In this document: positions 25,345 to 34,940 of the stretch, piece after piece | How positions within the stretch are numbered: position 1 is the first letter of the stretch | How the letters are laid out: each line of letters starts with the position of its first letter | Assembly: GCA_026225395.1 (NCBI GenBank) | Contig: JAMFSR010000003.1 | Location: forward strand, 47,071-111,070 | Direction: 5' to 3' | Origin: Granulicella sapmiensis | Lineage (GTDB): Bacteria > Acidobacteriota > Terriglobia > Terriglobales > Acidobacteriaceae | Length of the DNA: 64,000 nt | The notes under the pieces: model-generated | Told to the model about the DNA's origin: nothing | The model's database searches: none | The model's input: the letters and a program-made list of their open reading frames with translations, nothing else | Program-made: the position numbers and the translations under genes

Positions 25345-26445
25345 TTATTCACCTGGGATTTGGCCGTAATATTTGGGCCAATCCGTGAGGATTTTGTGTA
25401 GCACGGTACTCCCACAAAGCCACGCCGACTCCAACGCCAGCCGCCCGCCAATATAAGGCGCCGTAAGCGACTCTACCGCTGCGTGGCCTGGTAGCGGCAT
25501 GGAGTAGTTGCTGGCCGTGCGCAGCACCATCACGCGATCCGCATCCACGCGATGCATTGCACTTAGGCGCTCCAACGCGTTCATAAAACCGGCGTCTTCC
25601 ATCTCTGTCATCGCGAAGGTGCCCTTGCCGTGCGTGTAGAGGCGCACCCAGTCTTCGGCAAACTTGGTCATGGTGGGCCCGTGCCAATAGTCGTCGGAGG
25701 CGAACGTGTCTCCCATGAGCACGAAGGGTGGTTTCTGGGCTTCGGGGAAACCGTTGAAGCCGGTACGATAGGCGGCGACCTTGGGATCGTCGCCAAGGTT
25801 CAGGCCCTTGGTTTGGGCATAGGCCCAGGCTGCGAGCTTCGGGTTCAGCGTGTACGTGTTCGAGCGCATCCATGAGGCCGCGGGAACCTCAAGTGGGTTG
25901 GCAGGGCTGGCTGCAGCGATGGCGCTGGGTATGAGCTTGGAGTTTCCGCTGTTGGGGAAGAAGCCGTAAGGCCAGTCAGCCGGCGCGTCGCGCGGGTCAA
26001 GATAGCGGGAAACGTCGTTGATAACAAAGCTTGCCCAGGCCGCCGAACCCATCGACGCGACATGAGGATCAACGCCGGCGATGCCGTTGATCAAAAAGTA
26101 CGCATGGGTCAGATCGAAGCGCGGATCGAGCCCCAGCGCCATCATCGAAGCTGTTGCGTTCACCAGCGTTGTTCCTGAAATGATGCCCAGCACCGTGTGA
26201 TCGGCGTTGGTGCGCAGCGGGTGCTGTCCAGCGGGAAGATTGGGGCCACCGGGGAAGTCGAGAATTTCGGTCAGATGCTCGCGTTCGACCCAGAACTGGT
26301 ACTCGCCGGGAATGTCTCCGGTGTCGTTGCCCACCTCAAATGTGGTCACAATCACAGCGCGGATAGGCCACGGCTTCTGCTGGGCTTGCGTTATTCCGGT
26401 CAACGCGAGGAGCAGAGAAAGGACACAAAGGGTGCGGACACGCAT
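25345..26445 (-). CDS. Purine nucleoside permease family protein (NUP), exported
   Basis: 366 residues with a signal peptide (1-21, ending ITQAQ). The mature domain begins WPIRAVIVTTFEVGNDTGD and includes FLINGIAGVDPHVASMGSAA, FMNALERLSAMHRVDADRVM and VLRTASNYSMPLPG, as in the fungal and bacterial NUP family, a relative of nucleoside phosphorylases. The family name came from a yeast nucleoside permease, but these proteins look like secreted nucleoside-binding or cleaving enzymes. It is 54 bp downstream of a LysR gene on the same strand. Confidence 0.85.
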   Translation of the reverse strand: MRVRTLCVLSLLLALTGITQAQQKPWPIRAVIVTTFEVGNDTGDIPGEYQFWVEREHLTEILDFPGGPNLPAGQHPLRTNADHTVLGIISGTTLVNATASMMALGLDPRFDLTHAYFLINGIAGVDPHVASMGSAAWASFVINDVSRYLDPRDAPADWPYGFFPNSGNSKLIPSAIAAASPANPLEVPAASWMRSNTYTLNPKLAAWAYAQTKGLNLGDDPKVAAYRTGFNGFPEAQKPPFVLMGDTFASDDYWHGPTMTKFAEDWVRLYTHGKGTFAMTEMEDAGFMNALERLSAMHRVDADRVMVLRTASNYSMPLPGHAAVESLTAPYIGGRLALESAWLCGSTVLHKILTDWPKYYGQIPGE

Positions 26446-26499
26446 ACGGAGCTCCTGAGATGCAGAGGTTTGAATCTCTAGGCTAACGCATGCGCTGCA

Positions 26500-27393
26500 C
26501 TACTTCGCCAGTTGCTCCCGCGCGATGCGCAGGAAGTTGGCCGTCATCGTGCAGACCGATCCGCTGCGAAACCCTGAATCGACGGTAGTTCGCACAGGGC
26601 TCTGCACATCGCGATAGACAGATCCCGGAATAGCCAGGTTTGCGAGACACGCGGGCATAAGCGACACGCCGACCCCTGCTGCGACGAGTCGAATGACGGT
26701 AGGGAACTGCGGCGCTTCCTGCACGATGTTCGGCGTAAAGCCTGCCTGCTTACATGCGCCGATCGTGCGGTCATACGCCAGCAGGCCGTGATGCCGACCG
26801 AAGAGAACGAAGCGCTCCTGTGCGAGATCCTGCATGCGCAGGCTGCGCTTTGCGGCCAGCGGATGCGACTCGGGAAGGACCGCAATAAAGCGCTCTTTGA
26901 GCAACGTGCCGATTTCGAGGCCTTCGGTTGGGTCACCGTCGCGCAGGAACGCAAGATCGATGGTGCGATCGAGCAAAGCCGCGAGTTGTGCGGCTGTGAC
27001 CATTTCGCGGAGACGTAGTTCCACCTTGGGATAACGCCGCCGATAGGCCTGTATCGCTTTCGGCAGGTTCGTAAACATCACTGAGCCGCTGAACCCGACG
27101 GTGAGTGTGCCTTCTTCGCCGCGACCGAGGCGGCGCACCTGTGCGAGGTCGTCGTTGATCTTGTTCAGTGTGTCGCGGGCGCGAGTGGCAAGCATCGCTC
27201 CTGCCGGAGTGAGCCGAACGCCGCGCGTGGACCGGACGAAGAGCGGATAGCCGAGGAGTTCTTCGAGCTTCTTGATCTGCTGGCTCAGCGGCGGCTGCGC
27301 GATGCCGAGCAGTTTGGCCGCCTTGGTGAAGTGAAGTGTGTCCGCGACGGCGAGAAAGTAGCGAAGGTGGCGAAGTTCGATGTCTTCATTCAT
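26500..27393 (-). CDS. LysR-family transcriptional regulator
   Basis: 297 residues from ATG 27393 (a further ATG three codons earlier at 27402 is possible). The winged HTH reads IELRHLRYFLAVADTLHFTKAAKLLGIAQPPLSQQIKKLE, and the effector-binding domain starts near residue 90 (GTLTVGFSGSVMFTNLPKAI). It is most like the BenM/CatM/HcaR branch. The gene is divergent from a GNAT gene, with a 7-bp inverted repeat in the 83-bp gap, the usual LysR arrangement. Targets could be the GNAT gene and the downstream nucleoside permease. Confidence 0.9.
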   Translation of the reverse strand: MNEDIELRHLRYFLAVADTLHFTKAAKLLGIAQPPLSQQIKKLEELLGYPLFVRSTRGVRLTPAGAMLATRARDTLNKINDDLAQVRRLGRGEEGTLTVGFSGSVMFTNLPKAIQAYRRRYPKVELRLREMVTAAQLAALLDRTIDLAFLRDGDPTEGLEIGTLLKERFIAVLPESHPLAAKRSLRMQDLAQERFVLFGRHHGLLAYDRTIGACKQAGFTPNIVQEAPQFPTVIRLVAAGVGVSLMPACLANLAIPGSVYRDVQSPVRTTVDSGFRSGSVCTMTANFLRIAREQLAK

Positions 27394-27406
27394 AGCTTGC
27401 ACGTCT

Positions 27407-27429
27407 CAATAGCGATATTTTGGCTATTG
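27407..27429. promoter_or_regulatory. LysR-type operator between lysR and the GNAT gene
   Basis: CAATAGC-N9-GCTATTG, 7-bp perfect inverted repeat with an AT-rich centre, 14 bp before the lysR start and 47 bp before the GNAT start. Confidence 0.55.
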
Positions 27430-27476
27430 GACATATTAGACGACAGTTTGTAGCGTTGAAATTAGAGGAACCCGGC

Positions 27477-27959
27477 ATGAGCGGCGAAACGATGACGATC
27501 ACGATGCGAGAGTTCGAGGACGGCGATGAAGAGGCTTTCCGGCGATTGAACGAAGAGTGGATCAGCCGACACTTCAAGGTAGAAGCGACCGATGAGTCTG
27601 CGTTTGCGCATCCGCGCGAGAAGTATCTCGATGGCGGTGGGCGCATCTTCTTCACGCTGCGCGACGATGAGATTATCGGTTGCTGTGCGTTGATGCCGAT
27701 GGGGCCAGGTGAGTTTGAAGTCTCGAAGATGGCGATTACGGCGTCTGCACAGGGGATTGGCGCGGGTCGGTTCCAGTTGCAGGGAGTGGTCGACGCGGCC
27801 CGAGCGATGGGCGTGAAGCGGCTCTATCTAGAAACCAATCACGCGCTTGGGCCAGCGATTCATCTGTATGAAGCGGTGGGCTTCACGCATGTGCCGGCGG
27901 AGCGGCTGACGCCTTCGCCTTATGCGCGCGCGGATGTGTTTATGGAGATGTGGCTGTAG
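27477..27959 (+). CDS. GNAT-family N-acetyltransferase
   Basis: 160 residues from ATG 27477, which has GAGG ten bases upstream. The acetyl-CoA fold is seen as MTITMREFEDGDEEAFRRLN (beta1-alpha1), IGCCALMPMGPGEFEVSKMA (beta3-4), then AQGIGAGRFQLQGVVDAAR (pyrophosphate loop, Q/R-x-x-G-x-G/A form) and LETNHALGPAIHLYEAVGF. The substrate is unknown. The divergent LysR gene is its probable regulator. Confidence 0.88.
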   Translation: MSGETMTITMREFEDGDEEAFRRLNEEWISRHFKVEATDESAFAHPREKYLDGGGRIFFTLRDDEIIGCCALMPMGPGEFEVSKMAITASAQGIGAGRFQLQGVVDAARAMGVKRLYLETNHALGPAIHLYEAVGFTHVPAERLTPSPYARADVFMEMWL

Positions 27960-28034
27960 ATTCAGAGGAAAGACTGCGCACCTCTCCGCGTCGATAGATG
28001 CGGGCTAGAAGGCGGAGCGCAGTATCGTGTTGCA

Positions 28035-29786
28035 TCATCGCTCCGTAATGATGGCGGTCCCCGATACATCTTCTTTGAGGGTCCACCATTGACCCTCGCG
28101 ATGTGCGCTTACGCGGGCGCCATCGACTCTTACTTCGGTCGAACCTTCCAGTGCGGGCAGCTCGACTTTCGCCGTCATTTTGGGGGGCAAAGTGAGTGCC
28201 AGGGTGAAGCTGCCGTCGAGTTTCCAGGCTACCGAGAGTTCGCCGCGCGGCGTTGGAATGCGGCCTTCGACGCTGGCCAGGCTCCCTGGATGCGGTTGAA
28301 TGAGCGCTCTGCCCCAGCCTGGCGTTAAAGGCTGCGCGCCTAACACGAAGCGAGGTAGAAGGTTAGCCGGAGCTGCGCCCCAGGCATGGTTCCAGTCCTG
28401 ATTGGGCTTGTACTTCTGGTCCCAGGCTTCCCAGGTAATCGTTGTGCCGCTCTCGACCATGTGACGCCAACTGCGATCTCCTGGTGCGGTGATGAGGCTG
28501 AGCGCGGCAATGTCCTGACCATTTTCGAAGAGCGCTTCAAGGAGATACTGTGCGGCGTAGACGGAGCCAGCCATGCCCCGACCAGCCAGCCACTGCGCAA
28601 GGCGCGGACGCTGCTGGACGGGCACGAGACCGAAGGCCAGGGGGAAAAGGTTTGCGTGAAGCGAAGCATGATCCGTCCCAACCCCATCACGATAGAGCCC
28701 GGTGCCGGGATCAAAGAGCTTTTGCTGGAAGGCGGCCTGCGCGGTCCGCTCGCGCTTGAGAAAGTTCGCCGCTTCGTCCGGCATGTGCAAGGCTTCGGCC
28801 AGTTGGCTCATCTCTTCGAGTGCATGCAGATGGAAAGCGTTGACAGCGGTATTGACGCTGGTGAAGACGTAACCATCGCGCTCCTGCACCGGCCAGTCGA
28901 CAATATCGCCGTGCCTGATCAGTTTCGAGGTGGATAGAACCAGTCCATCGGGACCCACACGTTCATCGAGCAGCTTTGTCTTCAAAACGCCATAGTGCGC
29001 AGCCAGCCAGGCCGTGTCGCCGGTTTGCATCCAGTCGGCATAGGCCATGAAGACCATTTGCGGAGCCCACTCAGAAGGCCAAGTCGGGAACTGGATGAGG
29101 CGATCGAAGGTGGCTCGTGCGATGCGTGGGTCGGCGTCGCCGGCATAGTAGCTGAGCTGGGTAAGATAAGCGTCAGCCTCATAGGCGAGGCGCTCGCGAT
29201 CTCCATCCACGAAGACTCCGGCAAAGGTCGTGGCCTTGATGGAGTAGTGGCAGAGATCCCATACCTTATCGAGCATAGGGTCGGATGAGTGAAAGGCTGC
29301 AGCATCGTCGATCCATGTGCGGTCGAAGGCAGCGAGGCGGTGAATCTGATCGACGCGGAGTTCCGTGGGCCAACCCTGCACCTCCACCCAGCGGAAGGGG
29401 GTTAACACTCCCCAGGATGGCGGGGTGAGGACGGCTGGAGGTTTGATATTACGCGCGTCCGCTGGAGGAGCGACGATGGTTGTGGTCCCGGTAAGCGCGA
29501 CCTTCACGGCGGCGTAGCGTACCGAACCGGGTGGATTCGTGTCGATGCGGCCGTCTTTCAACGCTTCGCCAAAACGCACCTCAACCTTGCCCGGCACACT
29601 CGGAGACGTGAGCGATAGATTCCCAAAGGCTACCCGGCCAAAGTCCACCAGAAACGTCTCCGGTGCGACCTGTGTGATCGCTACAGGCTTTTGTTCGACC
29701 AGATGGACCGACGCGGTATCCTGCCCTATTGCTGGTGTGAGCATGACTGCAAGCCACACCACGCTTCGATACCACTTCCCCACCAT
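28035..29786 (-). CDS. Exported glycoside hydrolase, GH78 alpha-L-rhamnosidase-like
   Basis: 583 residues from ATG 29786, chosen for the strong AGGAGG seven bases upstream. A signal peptide (about 1-22, ending AIGQD) is followed by a beta-sandwich and an (alpha/alpha)6 barrel. The region FVDGDRERLAYEADAYLTQL matches the GH78 pattern of acidic residues around the general acid, and ESGTTITWEAWD (with Glu) and the later TPGWGRALIQPHPGSL are typical of the family end. It would release L-rhamnose from plant or microbial glycans outside the cytoplasm. It is shorter than many GH78 enzymes because accessory N-terminal domains are missing. Confidence 0.85.
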   Translation of the reverse strand: MVGKWYRSVVWLAVMLTPAIGQDTASVHLVEQKPVAITQVAPETFLVDFGRVAFGNLSLTSPSVPGKVEVRFGEALKDGRIDTNPPGSVRYAAVKVALTGTTTIVAPPADARNIKPPAVLTPPSWGVLTPFRWVEVQGWPTELRVDQIHRLAAFDRTWIDDAAAFHSSDPMLDKVWDLCHYSIKATTFAGVFVDGDRERLAYEADAYLTQLSYYAGDADPRIARATFDRLIQFPTWPSEWAPQMVFMAYADWMQTGDTAWLAAHYGVLKTKLLDERVGPDGLVLSTSKLIRHGDIVDWPVQERDGYVFTSVNTAVNAFHLHALEEMSQLAEALHMPDEAANFLKRERTAQAAFQQKLFDPGTGLYRDGVGTDHASLHANLFPLAFGLVPVQQRPRLAQWLAGRGMAGSVYAAQYLLEALFENGQDIAALSLITAPGDRSWRHMVESGTTITWEAWDQKYKPNQDWNHAWGAAPANLLPRFVLGAQPLTPGWGRALIQPHPGSLASVEGRIPTPRGELSVAWKLDGSFTLALTLPPKMTAKVELPALEGSTEVRVDGARVSAHREGQWWTLKEDVSGTAIITER

Positions 29787-30049
29787 GTACCTCCTGGACC
29801 TTACGATTCTCCGCTGGACCAGGTGACAGCGTGTGCGCAAGATATCCGCTTCTTATAGATAGGTCATCTTCGAGGTTGAAAAACAAACGGACAAGTTAAT
29901 TTACCGGAAGGTTACACGCAGTCTTTACCGTAAGAACGCCAGCTAAAAATATGCTTTGGTTGCGATGCCGGTCAATTGGCGCATCGATGCACTTTTAAGC
30001 CGACGCACGTGTGTGAGGCGTTGCCGATTCTGCGTATTCTTATTGTTGT

Positions 30050-31501
30050 ATGAGTTCAACCGGCCCTTCGAGTGTCCTTGCTGCTACCCCGGCTCCATCT
30101 GCTTCCAGTAAACGGCTGCTGCCGTGGCTTGTCGCGGTCGCGTTCTTCATGGAGTCGCTCGATACGACGATTCTCAATACGGCCGTGCCGGCGATCTCCG
30201 CGGCCCTTCATGTTGGCCCCCTTAGCATGAAGGCTGTGCTGGCCAGCTATACGTTGAGCCTTGCTGTGTTCATCCCGATCAGCGGATGGGTTGCGGACAG
30301 GTTCGGAACGCGGCGCGTGTTTGCCGCGGCCATCGGACTGTTTACGCTGGGGTCATTGCTATGCGGGCTTTCCAGCAACATTCATGTGCTGGTAGCCTGC
30401 CGCATTCTGCAAGGCTGCGGCGGTTCCATGATGGTGCCCGTGGGGCGGCTTACGCTGGTGCGCACGTTTGCGAAGTCGGATCTGCTGCGGACGATGAGCT
30501 TTGTTTCGATACCGGCGCTGGTCGCTCCCATGCTCGGGCCTATTGCGGGTGGCCTTATTGTCGGCTACCTGCACTGGCGGGTGATCTTCTTCCTCAACAT
30601 TCCTATTGGTCTGATCGGCCTGGTTATGGTCTATCTGCACCTGCCGGATTACCGGGAGGAGACGCACCCGCTGGATATCGTGGGCTTGATCCTTTTCGGG
30701 TCGGGTATCGCGCTGCTGTCCTACGTGCTGGAGGTCTTCGGAGAGCATACGCTGAGTGCGCGCGAGATCTCTGGATTGCTGGTGGTTTCGCTTGCATTGC
30801 TCGCTGGGTATTGGCTGCATGCGAAAGCCCTTGCCTTCCCGTTGCTCCAACTCGGCCTGTTCAAGATTCGCACCTTCCGCGCGGCGGTCGGCGGAAGCTT
30901 CTTTACACGGCTGGGTATCGGCGGCGTGCCGTTTCTGCTGCCGTTGCTGTATCAGGTCGGTCTCGGGTTCAGTCCGGTGCAGTCGGGCTTGCTGATCATG
31001 CCGCAGGCGATCGCCGCGATGAGCATGAAGGTGGTGATGCCTCGGCTTTTGTCGGCCATCGGTTATCGTTGGGTGCTCATTTCCAATACGGTCATCCTCG
31101 GCCTGCTGCTATTACTGTTCGCAACCATCGGACTTCATACGCCGGTGTGGATGATTGTGCTGCAGGCGTTCCTCTACGGGGCTTTTACGTCGTTGCAGTA
31201 CACCAGCATGAATACGCTGGTGTATGCCGACACCACGGACCAGCAAAACAGCGCCGCCAGTTCTATCGCGAGCACTATGCAGCAGATGTCGATCAGCTTC
31301 GGTGTGGCGAGTGCGGGATTGGCGACAGCATTCTTTGTTCCCAGCGGACACTCCGGTGCGACCGAGATGATCCACGGGATTCACAAGGCGCTTGTAGCTC
31401 TTGGCGCCCTGACCATTCTGTCGACCATTGTCTTCCGAAGTCTCAGGAGCGGAGATGGTGACGATCTCAGTCACAAGAAGGTGCTTCATCCGGATGGCTG
31501 A
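30050..31501 (+). CDS. MFS drug/solute exporter, DHA2 (EmrB/QacA) family
   Basis: 483 residues with 14 predicted helices. Family motifs: FFMESLDTTILNTAVPAIS in helix 1 (motif D1), GWVADRFGTRRVFAAAI (motif A), ILQGCGGSMMVPVGRLTL (motif B) and APMLGPIAGGLIV (motif C, antiporter). It probably exports a toxic compound in exchange for protons. No EmrA-like membrane fusion gene lies next to it. No Shine-Dalgarno is visible before the ATG; TATTCT lies 11 bp upstream, so a leaderless or short-leader mRNA is possible. Confidence 0.88.
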   Translation: MSSTGPSSVLAATPAPSASSKRLLPWLVAVAFFMESLDTTILNTAVPAISAALHVGPLSMKAVLASYTLSLAVFIPISGWVADRFGTRRVFAAAIGLFTLGSLLCGLSSNIHVLVACRILQGCGGSMMVPVGRLTLVRTFAKSDLLRTMSFVSIPALVAPMLGPIAGGLIVGYLHWRVIFFLNIPIGLIGLVMVYLHLPDYREETHPLDIVGLILFGSGIALLSYVLEVFGEHTLSAREISGLLVVSLALLAGYWLHAKALAFPLLQLGLFKIRTFRAAVGGSFFTRLGIGGVPFLLPLLYQVGLGFSPVQSGLLIMPQAIAAMSMKVVMPRLLSAIGYRWVLISNTVILGLLLLLFATIGLHTPVWMIVLQAFLYGAFTSLQYTSMNTLVYADTTDQQNSAASSIASTMQQMSISFGVASAGLATAFFVPSGHSGATEMIHGIHKALVALGALTILSTIVFRSLRSGDGDDLSHKKVLHPDG

Positions 31502-31513
31502 ACGGTTTGAGAC

Positions 31514-33556
31514 CTACTGCAGGAGGATGGATATCGTTCCGTCCGCGGAGTTCGCTACAGCCAGATCGAGTTTCCCATCGCCGTTGAAATCCGCGGCGAC
31601 GATGGCGGACGGTGCATCTCCTACTGCATAGGGTGAGCCGGAGGCTTGTACGAATGTTCCATTGCCGTTCCCTAAAAGAAGCGTGATCGAATTGCCGCCG
31701 TAGTTTGCTACAGCCAGGTCGAGCTTCCCGTCGTTATTGAAATCTCCTGCGACGAGGGCGTAAGGTTCATTCCCTACCGCGATGCTTGTGGGTGGCTGGA
31801 ACGTTCCGTTGCCATTGCCCAGCAGGATGAACACAGTGTTTGCTCCGTAATCTGTCACAGCGAGATCCAGCTTTCCATCGCCATTGAAGTCACCTGCAAC
31901 GACCGCTGAGAGGTCTTGCCCGAGGGAGATGGGTGAACTATTTGCCTGTCTGAACGTCCCGTCGCCGTTTCCGAGGGAGACAGTCACTCCTGAGTTTGGA
32001 TATGTCGTTGATCCGCCGTTCGCCACGGCGACGTCGAGTTTTCCGTCTCCGTTGAAGTCGCCAACTGCCGCGCCCGCCGGAAAGCCTTCTGACCCGGCAT
32101 TAAGATTTCCGGCTGTATTAAACGCTCCCTTTCCATAACCCAAATCGACCACCGAAAGGCCCGTGAACGAGTTGGTGAGCGCGAGATCGAGGTTCCCGTC
32201 CGCATTGAAGTCCGCAGCTTCCACCGCGGACGTGTATGCACCCGGTGAATTGGCGAACACAGCCGAGGAAGTGACAAAGCTTCCGTTCCCGTTCCCCAGC
32301 AGGATCACAGCAGCTCCATTGCCGGGCAAGCCAACCGCCAACCCGGGGTGACCGCTGTGGTTGAAGTCGCCGACGGTCAACGGTCCCGTATAGGGTGATG
32401 CTTCGGTGTTGTAGGGCGGGCTCGGCATAGAGACCGGAGAACCCAAAGCAGGCGTGAAGGTGCCGTCTCCGTTACTGAGCAGCGTATACAGCCTTACGTT
32501 CGCCGCGATGGCAAGGTCCGGCTTCCCGTCTTGATTGAAGTCTCCTATCGCTAATCCAGAAGGCTCAGAAACCTGCAGTGGAGAGTTCGCAGCATTCTTA
32601 AAACTGATTGCAGACGCCTGCGGTCCGACCTGGAAAGAAGCCACGTTGGACGCGCCGCCGGGAGCGGGATTAACAACGGTCACTGAAGCCGTCCTCGCAG
32701 TTGCCAGGTCTGTTGCGGGCACGACTGCGCTTAGGTGTTCGCCATCCACGAACGTGGTCGTAAGCGGCGCACCATTGAAATCGATCGTCGCGCCGGGAGC
32801 GAAGCCGGTCCCAGTCATGCTAATGGTGACGGCACCACCACCGGGCGATACGGCGGATGGCACAAGCGGTTGATTCAGAAAAGGAACTGCGTTCGTTGTC
32901 GCCGCGCTTGCAGGACTGATCTCGATGCTGAGAAACCCATCCACTGCGGCTTCGCCAACTGCGTCCGTTACAGCGGCTTCAAAGTACCAGGTCCCGGCGG
33001 CGGTAGGGGTTCCGCTGATCGTGCCGGTAGCAGCGTTCAGCGTCAGCCCGTCGGGCACTGCGCCGCCCACACCCGCTCCGCTGAGAATCGGTCCGTTGTA
33101 GATGCTCCACTGGAACGGAGCTGTGCCGCCGGTGAGAGCGACGGGCTGGCTGTACGGTACGCCTACAGTTCCGTTGGCAAGCGTTTGAGAGATGGGGATA
33201 GCAGGATCTGGATTGACAGTGATCTGCACCGAAGCGGTTTTCGTCGGGTCTGCGACGGAGGTGGCCGTTACCGTCGCTTGCTGTGCGCTGGTGATCGTGG
33301 TCGTTACAGAATTATAGGTAGTAGACGGACCGGTCGGTGGTGCGATTGTGCCCGGGCCACTGAGGCTCCATGTGACCCCTTTGGCAGACGTGTCATTCGC
33401 GACGGTTGCCTTGAGGCCAACTGGGATCCCTTGATCGGTCGCCTGGGGGGAGGAGGGAGTGACACTTACGGAAACTGGAGCTGAAAGGGACGGACTCGAG
33501 CATCCGCTCAGAACGATCACCGTAGCAACAAATGGCCCGACCAAAAAGGAACGCAT
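31514..33556 (-). CDS. FG-GAP/VCBS repeat lipoprotein with Ig-like domains
   Basis: 680 residues from ATG 33556. The signal peptide ends with the lipobox LSGC (Cys about residue 19). Next come a Ser/Thr-rich Ig-like region, a putative-Ig/cadherin-like part (GTISGTPTAAGTWYFEAAVT) and an IPT/TIG-like segment (MTGTGFAPGATIDFNG). The C-terminal 330 residues are at least seven FG-GAP/VCBS repeats of the form DFNGDGKLDLAVAN, each with the Asp-rich calcium loop, building a beta-propeller. It is likely anchored in the outer membrane and exposed. Such proteins are frequent in Acidobacteria. Ligand unknown. Confidence 0.85.
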   Translation of the reverse strand: MRSFLVGPFVATVIVLSGCSSPSLSAPVSVSVTPSSPQATDQGIPVGLKATVANDTSAKGVTWSLSGPGTIAPPTGPSTTYNSVTTTITSAQQATVTATSVADPTKTASVQITVNPDPAIPISQTLANGTVGVPYSQPVALTGGTAPFQWSIYNGPILSGAGVGGAVPDGLTLNAATGTISGTPTAAGTWYFEAAVTDAVGEAAVDGFLSIEISPASAATTNAVPFLNQPLVPSAVSPGGGAVTISMTGTGFAPGATIDFNGAPLTTTFVDGEHLSAVVPATDLATARTASVTVVNPAPGGASNVASFQVGPQASAISFKNAANSPLQVSEPSGLAIGDFNQDGKPDLAIAANVRLYTLLSNGDGTFTPALGSPVSMPSPPYNTEASPYTGPLTVGDFNHSGHPGLAVGLPGNGAAVILLGNGNGSFVTSSAVFANSPGAYTSAVEAADFNADGNLDLALTNSFTGLSVVDLGYGKGAFNTAGNLNAGSEGFPAGAAVGDFNGDGKLDVAVANGGSTTYPNSGVTVSLGNGDGTFRQANSSPISLGQDLSAVVAGDFNGDGKLDLAVTDYGANTVFILLGNGNGTFQPPTSIAVGNEPYALVAGDFNNDGKLDLAVANYGGNSITLLLGNGNGTFVQASGSPYAVGDAPSAIVAADFNGDGKLDLAVANSADGTISILLQ

Positions 33557-33633
33557 CCCGGATCTTCTTTCTTTAGTTCTCAGAGTGAGAAGAATCGTGT
33601 CCATTGTACGAGTAATGCGTTGGCCACGGCTTT

Positions 33634-34911
33634 CTATTGCGGTGTATCGCGGATGAGAAATGTATTGACGTACTCAAAGAGATGCTTGCGGTGGTGGGCG
33701 CGGTAGTCGGGGTAGTCGGCGTGGATGCCGGCGTCCGCCGCATTGAGGGCGATCCATGCGCCAAGCGCATTGGCTGCTTCTAGCTTGCGGATGTTCGCGA
33801 TGGAGGGATCCAGCGCAGCTTCGGTGAGAGTGCCGGATTTGATCTTGTCGTCGACGTCGGTAAGCATCGCGCGGAGCGCTGCGTGTTCTTCGTCGATGGT
33901 GTGAAGATAGCCCTTCGGCGTAGCAACCGCATTGCGGTCGAAGCCGCCGGCGATGATGGTTTGATTGAGCGTGCGTGCGCCGTGGGCGACGCGGTACTGC
34001 TGGTAGACGATCCACGAAGAGCGGCCGTCCTTCGTTGAGGCTTCAAGGGCGGGGTCGATTTGAAGGACGCCGTTAGGCGTGATGAACTCGGGGCGAATGA
34101 TCGCGGGATGGACGAGTTGATGGTGCGTATGGGCGGCCCATTCGCCAAGCCGATGGAAGGCTTCGTTGCCGTAGGGCTCGGCGACGACGGCAAGTACGTA
34201 TTCCTGCCGGGCGGTAAGGGGGCTGCCGGTCTGGTAGAGCATATCTCCCCAGTAGCGGTAGGCCGTTTCGCGGTCGGGGTCGATGGCGATGGCTTTGCCG
34301 AACCAGAGACCGGCGTTGTTCCAGTCCTTGGCGCGGAAGTAGGAGTCGCCGGCGAAGAGCGCAGCCTGATACCAGGCGGGATCGATAGTGCAGACCTGTC
34401 GAAAGAACTCGGCCGCATTGGCGAACTCAGCACGGCTGAAGGCGGTGTTGCCTTCCTGGAATGTTGACTGTGCCTCGGGCTTGCCCTGGTAGCTATACCC
34501 AACGGTGATAGAAATGCCGGAAATGACCGCGCTCGTAAGAGTTTTGCTGTCGACATCGAGTGCGGTACGCACGTAGACGCTGTTATCGCCAAGTTTGACG
34601 GCGCGATTGAGCTCGTTGATTGCCTGCAGGTGAACCTGAAGCCGGGCTTTGGCTTCAGCGAGGTTTGTGTTGGGAAGCGACGCCTCTTTGGCGATCAAGC
34701 CGGCGGCATGGCGCTCGGCAAAGAGCCCGACGGTCGGGTCCTGACGGCAGAGGTCTTCATAAAGCGGAAGCGCCTCAAGCTCTTTTTTAGCGAGGAAGAG
34801 TTTGTCGGCTTCCTCACGCTCTGATTCGAAGTTCGGCTGGTGGTTCGGGACAGGCGCATTCGAGGCCGGGGCTTGCAGGAGGGCGGCAATGACGAGAGTG
34901 GGGAGCAGCAT
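33634..34911 (-). CDS. Exported tetratricopeptide-repeat protein
   Basis: 425 residues with a short signal peptide (about 1-20). TPR-like helices are seen at EADKLFLAKKELEALPLYED, then FQEGNTAFSRAEFANAAEFF and GDSYFRAKDWNNAGLWFGKA. The C-terminal third is not TPR and ends in a His/Tyr-rich tail, a degenerate part found with acidobacterial periplasmic TPR proteins. No enzymatic motif. It is on the same strand as scpA but separated by 29 bp; it may be transcribed with it. Confidence 0.7.
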   Translation of the reverse strand: MLLPTLVIAALLQAPASNAPVPNHQPNFESEREEADKLFLAKKELEALPLYEDLCRQDPTVGLFAERHAAGLIAKEASLPNTNLAEAKARLQVHLQAINELNRAVKLGDNSVYVRTALDVDSKTLTSAVISGISITVGYSYQGKPEAQSTFQEGNTAFSRAEFANAAEFFRQVCTIDPAWYQAALFAGDSYFRAKDWNNAGLWFGKAIAIDPDRETAYRYWGDMLYQTGSPLTARQEYVLAVVAEPYGNEAFHRLGEWAAHTHHQLVHPAIIRPEFITPNGVLQIDPALEASTKDGRSSWIVYQQYRVAHGARTLNQTIIAGGFDRNAVATPKGYLHTIDEEHAALRAMLTDVDDKIKSGTLTEAALDPSIANIRKLEAANALGAWIALNAADAGIHADYPDYRAHHRKHLFEYVNTFLIRDTPQ

Positions 34912-34940
34912 TGGATGGAACTCCTCAGAAGAATCTGGCC

